From: CAYJKB01 sp964370625
Lineage (GTDB): Bacteria; Bacillota; Clostridia; Oscillospirales; Butyricicoccaceae
Length of the DNA: 25,896 bases
Reading direction: 5' to 3'
NCBI GenBank assembly: GCA_964370625.1
Contig: CAYJKB010000031.1
Span: 1 to 25,896, forward strand
In this document: positions 23,109 to 25,896 of the stretch, piece by piece
Layout of the letters: every line of letters starts with the position of its first letter
Position numbering within the stretch: position 1 is the first letter of the stretch
Notes under the pieces: generated by a model
The model's database searches: none
What the model was told of the DNA's origin: nothing
Seen by the model: only the letters and a program-made list of their open reading frames with translations
Position numbers and translations under genes: made by a program

Positions 23109-23922
23109 TATGAGCCTCCTTTAAAAGTTTAGGTAAATATTTGTGAAGTATAATACCATCATTTTTATTTATATTATTAATTATAGAAAATTTAATGCTA
23201 TCTGCTATAAAGTCGCCAGCGATTTTAACAGCTTTATTAATAGAAAAATCAGATAAGTACAGAGAAATTACAATGCTAGCAAAAATATCACCAGTGCCCC
23301 CATATGAAGTATCGGTGAAATCTGCTCTAATAAATTCATGATTATCTCTAGTAAATACTAAATTATATATACTGTTAATGCAAACTATTCCTGTAATAAT
23401 AACAGTTTTAGCACCCATAAAACAGAGCTTTTCAGCAATATTCAAAATCTTATCGAAGTCACCATCAGTAACAAATTCACTATCCGTTAAAATACAAGCT
23501 TCTGTAATATTCGGCGTTATAATATCAGCCTTTGTCACAAGTTTTTTCATTTTTTCACAAAGGTCAGGAGTATAACTCTTGTAAATTGCAAAATTATCAC
23601 CCATAACAGGGTCAATCACTGTGAGTGGAGCATTGAATTTATCTATAAAATTCAAAATTCCATCTATTTGTTTTTCAGAACTTAAAAACCCTGAATATAT
23701 GCAATCAAATTTAGTATCTAATTTATAAAGCGTATCAAAATATTCATCCCATTCAGATGTGAAATCAAGAAAAGTAAAATGAGAATAACCAGTGTGCGCA
23801 GAAAGAAGAGCAGTAGGTATTGGACAAGGTTCATGACCTAGTGCTGTCATTAAAGCCATATTTGCTTTAAGAGAACCTCTGCCACGCCCTGATAAATCAT
23901 TTATGCAAGCAATATGTTTCAT
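23098..23922 (-). CDS. pdxY: Pyridoxamine/pyridoxal kinase
   Basis: This 274-residue ribokinase-fold enzyme phosphorylates pyridoxal, pyridoxamine or pyridoxine for B6 salvage. It opens with CINDLSGRGRGSLKANM and continues PCPIPTALLSAHTGY, both typical of PdxY/PdxK. VIDPVMGDN and IITPNITEACILT flank the ATP site, and SYGGTGDIFAS carries the catalytic aspartate. AGAAGGG precedes the ATG at 23922. It is the first gene of a tightly packed operon with an ECF S-component and a radical SAM protein. I see no riboswitch in the short leader. No de novo B6 genes (pdxS, pdxT) are in the window. Confidence 0.9.
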   Translation of the reverse strand: MKHIACINDLSGRGRGSLKANMALMTALGHEPCPIPTALLSAHTGYSHFTFLDFTSEWDEYFDTLYKLDTKFDCIYSGFLSSEKQIDGILNFIDKFNAPLTVIDPVMGDNFAIYKSYTPDLCEKMKKLVTKADIITPNITEACILTDSEFVTDGDFDKILNIAEKLCFMGAKTVIITGIVCINSIYNLVFTRDNHEFIRADFTDTSYGGTGDIFASIVISLYLSDFSINKAVKIAGDFIADSIKFSIINNINKNDGIILHKYLPKLLKEAHNDN

Positions 23923-24038
23923 TAATAAATCCCTTCTTAGTTATGGAAAATATAAATCCTCTATAATAATAATACATAACTGTGTTTATATAAATAGCCA
24001 ATTTTACATTAAAATTAAAGCACAGTTTGCAGATTGTT

Positions 24039-24066
24039 AAAAGGAGCGTGACTATTGTCACACTCC
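24039..24066 (-). terminator. SASP gene terminator
   Basis: GGAGCGTGAC (24043-24052) pairs with GTCACACTCC (24057-24066) with one mismatch around a 4-nt loop, and runs into TTTT on the minus strand. Confidence 0.75.
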
Positions 24067-24122
24067 AAATTGTATTTTATTGCCTGAATACTTACGAAAA
24101 TGTTAGTAATACATAAGTTTTA

Positions 24123-24302
24123 CTATTTCATATTCTTTTCATATTCCATAATCATCTTTTTAACCATTTGACCACCGATAGAACCTGCTTGTTTAGCTGT
24201 AAGATCACCATTATAACCTTGTTTTAATGTCACTCCTACTTCATTAGCAGCTTCCATTTTATATTTGTTTAAAGCATCTTTTGCACTTGGTACTACTGGC
24301 AT
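24123..24302 (-). CDS. Small acid-soluble spore protein, alpha/beta type
   Basis: SASPs coat DNA in the dormant spore and are digested at germination. The 59-residue product starts MPVVPSAKDALNKYKMEAANEVGV, which holds the cleavage region of the germination protease GPR, and continues YNGDLTAKQAGSIGGQMVKKMIMEYEK, the two DNA-binding helices with the conserved GSIGGQMVK. A GTG nine bases upstream is in frame, but it is part of the ribosome site GGAGGTG; the ATG at 24302 is the start. It should be under sigma-G in the forespore, but I could not find a convincing sigma-G promoter. It is monocistronic, with its own terminator. Confidence 0.93.
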   Translation of the reverse strand: MPVVPSAKDALNKYKMEAANEVGVTLKQGYNGDLTAKQAGSIGGQMVKKMIMEYEKNMK

Positions 24303-24424
24303 GTGTTTCACCTCCTTTTTAAGTTTGTATTAGTATTGTTTGTAGATAGTAATATTTTATGTAATCCAAAATTTGTATAATAAATAAAAATTTAGAAATT
24401 TTAAAATAAAGATATAAATTTTTG

Positions 24425-24453
24425 TTGATATTTTGCGTCAGATGTGATATTAT
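24425..24453 (+). promoter_or_regulatory. secG promoter
   Basis: TTGATA (24425-24430) and TATTAT (24448-24453) are 17 bp apart, with TG one base before the -10. Confidence 0.6.
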
Positions 24454-24513
24454 ATATTGTACGTAACTATATAAATTTAATTTACACGATATAAAAAATA
24501 TGGAGGTTTAAGT

Positions 24514-24741
24514 ATGGAATTAGCATTATCAATTGTACAAGTTATTCTTTGTATCTTTATTATTGCAGTAGTTTTAATGCAACAAGGTGCAAGTCAAGGT
24601 ATGGGAGCTATCTCTGGTGATTCTGAAACACATTTCGGAAAAAGTGGAGCTACTGGTATCCAAGGTGTACTATCTAAAGCTACAGGCGTTGCAGCAATTC
24701 TTTTTGGTATTGTAGTTATTGCATTACATGCTATTGGATAA
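24514..24741 (+). CDS. secG: Preprotein translocase subunit SecG
   Basis: SecG is the small accessory subunit of the SecYEG channel and aids export through the membrane. The 75-residue product has two hydrophobic helices (about 4-22 and 53-73) joined by a glycine-rich loop with MQQGASQGMGAISGDSETHFGKSGATGIQG, a close match to the family. TGGAGG is well placed before the ATG at 24514. The gene has its own promoter and terminator and stands alone; in many Firmicutes secG is followed by rnr and smpB, which are absent here. Confidence 0.95.
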   Translation: MELALSIVQVILCIFIIAVVLMQQGASQGMGAISGDSETHFGKSGATGIQGVLSKATGVAAILFGIVVIALHAIG

Positions 24742-24753
24742 ATTCAATAAACT

Positions 24754-24782
24754 ATCAGATTGTTTTGCAATCTGATTTTTTT
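24754..24782 (+). terminator. secG terminator
   Basis: ATCAGATTG (24754-24762) pairs perfectly with CAATCTGAT (24768-24776), followed by seven T. Confidence 0.88.
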
Positions 24783-24884
24783 ATATAAAATAGTATTCAG
24801 ATTGAGTGTGCTGAACTTTTTACGATATATAATATCTTTGAAACAGTGATAACTTATATTAAAAAATAAAATTGCAAAAAAGTC

Positions 24885-24915
24885 AGGTGGTATGTCGTAA
24901 TGTGACACACCACCT
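24885..24915 (-). terminator. Esterase gene terminator
   Basis: AGGTGG (24885-24890) pairs with CCACCT (24910-24915) and the stem extends inward with TGTC/GACA and one mismatch. It lies just after the stop of the minus-strand esterase gene. Confidence 0.65.
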
Positions 24916-24921
24916 TTTCTA

Positions 24922-25755
24922 TTATTTAAAATCTGGCAACCAATCAAGTCCACGCTTAATGTGAGTATCCCAAAAATCCCAATCATGTTTTCCACCCTGT
25001 GGTTCATCATAAAAGTGAGGGATATTTAGCTTTGTAAAATGTTTATGAAGGTCACGATTAACTTCAGTTGCAAGCTCATCATCAGTACCACAACTCATGA
25101 AAATTTTCGGCAAAATATCAATGTTGTTTGCAATGTTTTGAGAAATTACATGTAAATTATCTGTTTCTGATGTGTTATACTCATCAAGCGAACCAAAATT
25201 CACAAAAAATTGCATTGTTTTATCAAACTGCTCAGGTGTGAGCTCATCACGCCTTAATAGAAGCTCATCTACAGTTTTAATAGTTTGAGCATTCTTTGAA
25301 AGTAAGCTATATCTATTACAACCAGCCGACAAAGCGATGACATAAGCATAATTTGATGAACACCTTAACCCGATTTTTAAAGCACCATAGCCACCCATAG
25401 AAAGTCCAGCAATAATATTTTTTTCTCGCTTTGAACTAATAGGGAAGTAAGATTGACATATTTTAGGCAACTCCTCAGTTATATAATCGAAATATCTAAA
25501 TCCACCTCGAGCTTGATTAGAATAAAAACCATAATGAGTTGCAGGCATTACAACTGCTATACCTTTTTCTAAGGCATAAGTTTCAATTCGGCTTCGTCTT
25601 TGCCATGCAGTTTGATTTCCGTGTGCGCCATGAAGCAAATACATAACAGGCAAATCTTGCATTTTTGCAGTATCATGAACCTCGGGTAAAATTACTTCGA
25701 TATCCATATCCATGTGTAAAATATTCGAAAAAGAATGCATTTTAATATGTGCCAT
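24922..25755 (-). CDS. Alpha/beta-hydrolase esterase, esterase D / EstA type
   Basis: This 277-residue cytoplasmic serine hydrolase resembles the tributyrin esterase EstA and S-formylglutathione hydrolase family. The oxyanion-hole segment YLLHGAHGNQTAW is followed by the nucleophile elbow GLSMGGYG (Ser119), an acidic residue in SCGTDDEL (about 227-228) and the catalytic His259 in GGKHDWDFW. The N-terminal DIEVILPE is a usual start of the fold. There is no signal peptide. AGGAG lies 9 nt before the ATG at 25755. Its likely substrates are short-chain or acetyl esters, perhaps sugar-linked, since an ABC sugar permease gene lies just upstream in the same direction, but that is weak evidence. Confidence 0.87.
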   Translation of the reverse strand: MAHIKMHSFSNILHMDMDIEVILPEVHDTAKMQDLPVMYLLHGAHGNQTAWQRRSRIETYALEKGIAVVMPATHYGFYSNQARGGFRYFDYITEELPKICQSYFPISSKREKNIIAGLSMGGYGALKIGLRCSSNYAYVIALSAGCNRYSLLSKNAQTIKTVDELLLRRDELTPEQFDKTMQFFVNFGSLDEYNTSETDNLHVISQNIANNIDILPKIFMSCGTDDELATEVNRDLHKHFTKLNIPHFYDEPQGGKHDWDFWDTHIKRGLDWLPDFK

Positions 25756-25787
25756 TTAAATTTTCTCCTATAAATTATTATAAACTA

Positions 25788-25816
25788 ATAATAAAGGCTA
25801 CTACTTTCATTGTCAA
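25788..25816 (-). promoter_or_regulatory. Esterase promoter
   Basis: On the minus strand TTGACA (25811-25816) and TATTAT (25788-25793) are 17 bp apart. The -35 lies in the loop of the upstream gene's terminator. Confidence 0.65.
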
Positions 25817-25832
25817 TCAGAAAATAGTAGCC
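25796..25832 (-). terminator. Terminator of the ABC permease gene
   Basis: GGCTACTA (25796-25803) pairs with TAGTAGCC (25825-25832) around a 21-nt loop and exits into TTTATTATT on the minus strand. Confidence 0.6.
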
Positions 25833-25843
25833 TGTTTAATTAT

Positions 25844-25896
25844 TTACTCCTTAACAGAGCCAGAAAGATTATCGATAAAATGTTTTTCAACACTTA
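25844..25896 (-). CDS. Carbohydrate ABC transporter permease, C-terminal end (partial)
   Basis: Only 16 residues before the stop are visible, SVEKHFIDNLSGSVKE. This matches the usual end of MalG/binding-protein-dependent sugar permeases, which finish in a form such as QKYFVKGLTSGAVKG. The rest lies beyond the window. The call rests on this short motif. Confidence 0.5.
   Translation of the reverse strand, partial: SVEKHFIDNLSGSVKE

Noticed and set aside
24303..24420. Sigma-G promoter for the SASP gene
   Set aside because: CATAAAATA could be a -10, but no matching -35 stands 17-18 bp upstream.
1..25896. CRISPR array, insertion sequence, prophage or defence system
   Set aside because: No direct-repeat array, transposase, integrase or nuclease gene was found. 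The tRNA genes show no attachment-site duplications, and gene content is housekeeping throughout.

Overview
The window reads as chromosomal DNA of a low-GC, endospore-forming anaerobe of the Clostridia (Firmicutes). The AT-rich codon use, strong Shine-Dalgarno sites, a partial spoIIID, an alpha/beta-type small acid-soluble spore protein, DUF1540, a ferredoxin-tailed aldo/keto reductase and a TatD-type radical SAM protein all fit that group. I cannot place the species. I see no phage, insertion sequence, CRISPR array, toxin-antitoxin pair or defence island. Most of the window is housekeeping, so its interest lies in small genes and regulatory DNA.

Layout. 1-3440: end of spoIIID, an orphan HAMP-type sensor kinase, and a membrane-anchored HtrA protease. 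3483-6982: cysE (minus) divergent from a three-gene plus-strand unit of a WecC-type UDP-ManNAc dehydrogenase, a small beta-rich protein and a CehA/McbA-type PHP metallohydrolase, the last two overlapping by ATGA. 7087-8868: a LuxR-tailed regulator with an unrecognised 360-residue N-terminal region, then an 88-residue DUF6514-like protein; both promoters carry inverted repeats. 9046-12947: glyS (minus) and tRNA-Pro (plus) fired from fully overlapping divergent promoters, an RNA leader with its own terminator, and a DEAD-box helicase. 12949-16586: a MerR regulator with a 19-bp-spacer promoter, an aldo/keto reductase with ferredoxin tail, a UPF0126/TRIC channel, DUF1540 and an unlisted 49-residue small gene. 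16628-16928: a tRNA operon Asp-Phe-Gly (minus). 17146-18814: a second DUF6514-like gene preceded by two perfect Spo0A boxes exactly 10 bp apart, and dinB (Pol IV). 19011-21911: a membrane c-di-GMP phosphodiesterase with two solute-binding sensor regions and a degenerate GGDEF. 21998-23922: a vitamin B6 salvage operon (pyridoxamine kinase, ECF S-component) ending in a radical SAM gene. 24123-25896: spore SASP, secG, a serine esterase, and the end of a sugar ABC permease.

Best leads: the tandem Spo0A boxes ahead of a DUF6514 gene, with a second DUF6514-like gene elsewhere in the window; the leader/terminator RNA upstream of the helicase; the overlapping glyS/tRNA-Pro promoters; the LuxR regulator with an unknown sensor half and shared operator-like modules. 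All family names are from memory of motifs; no search was run.
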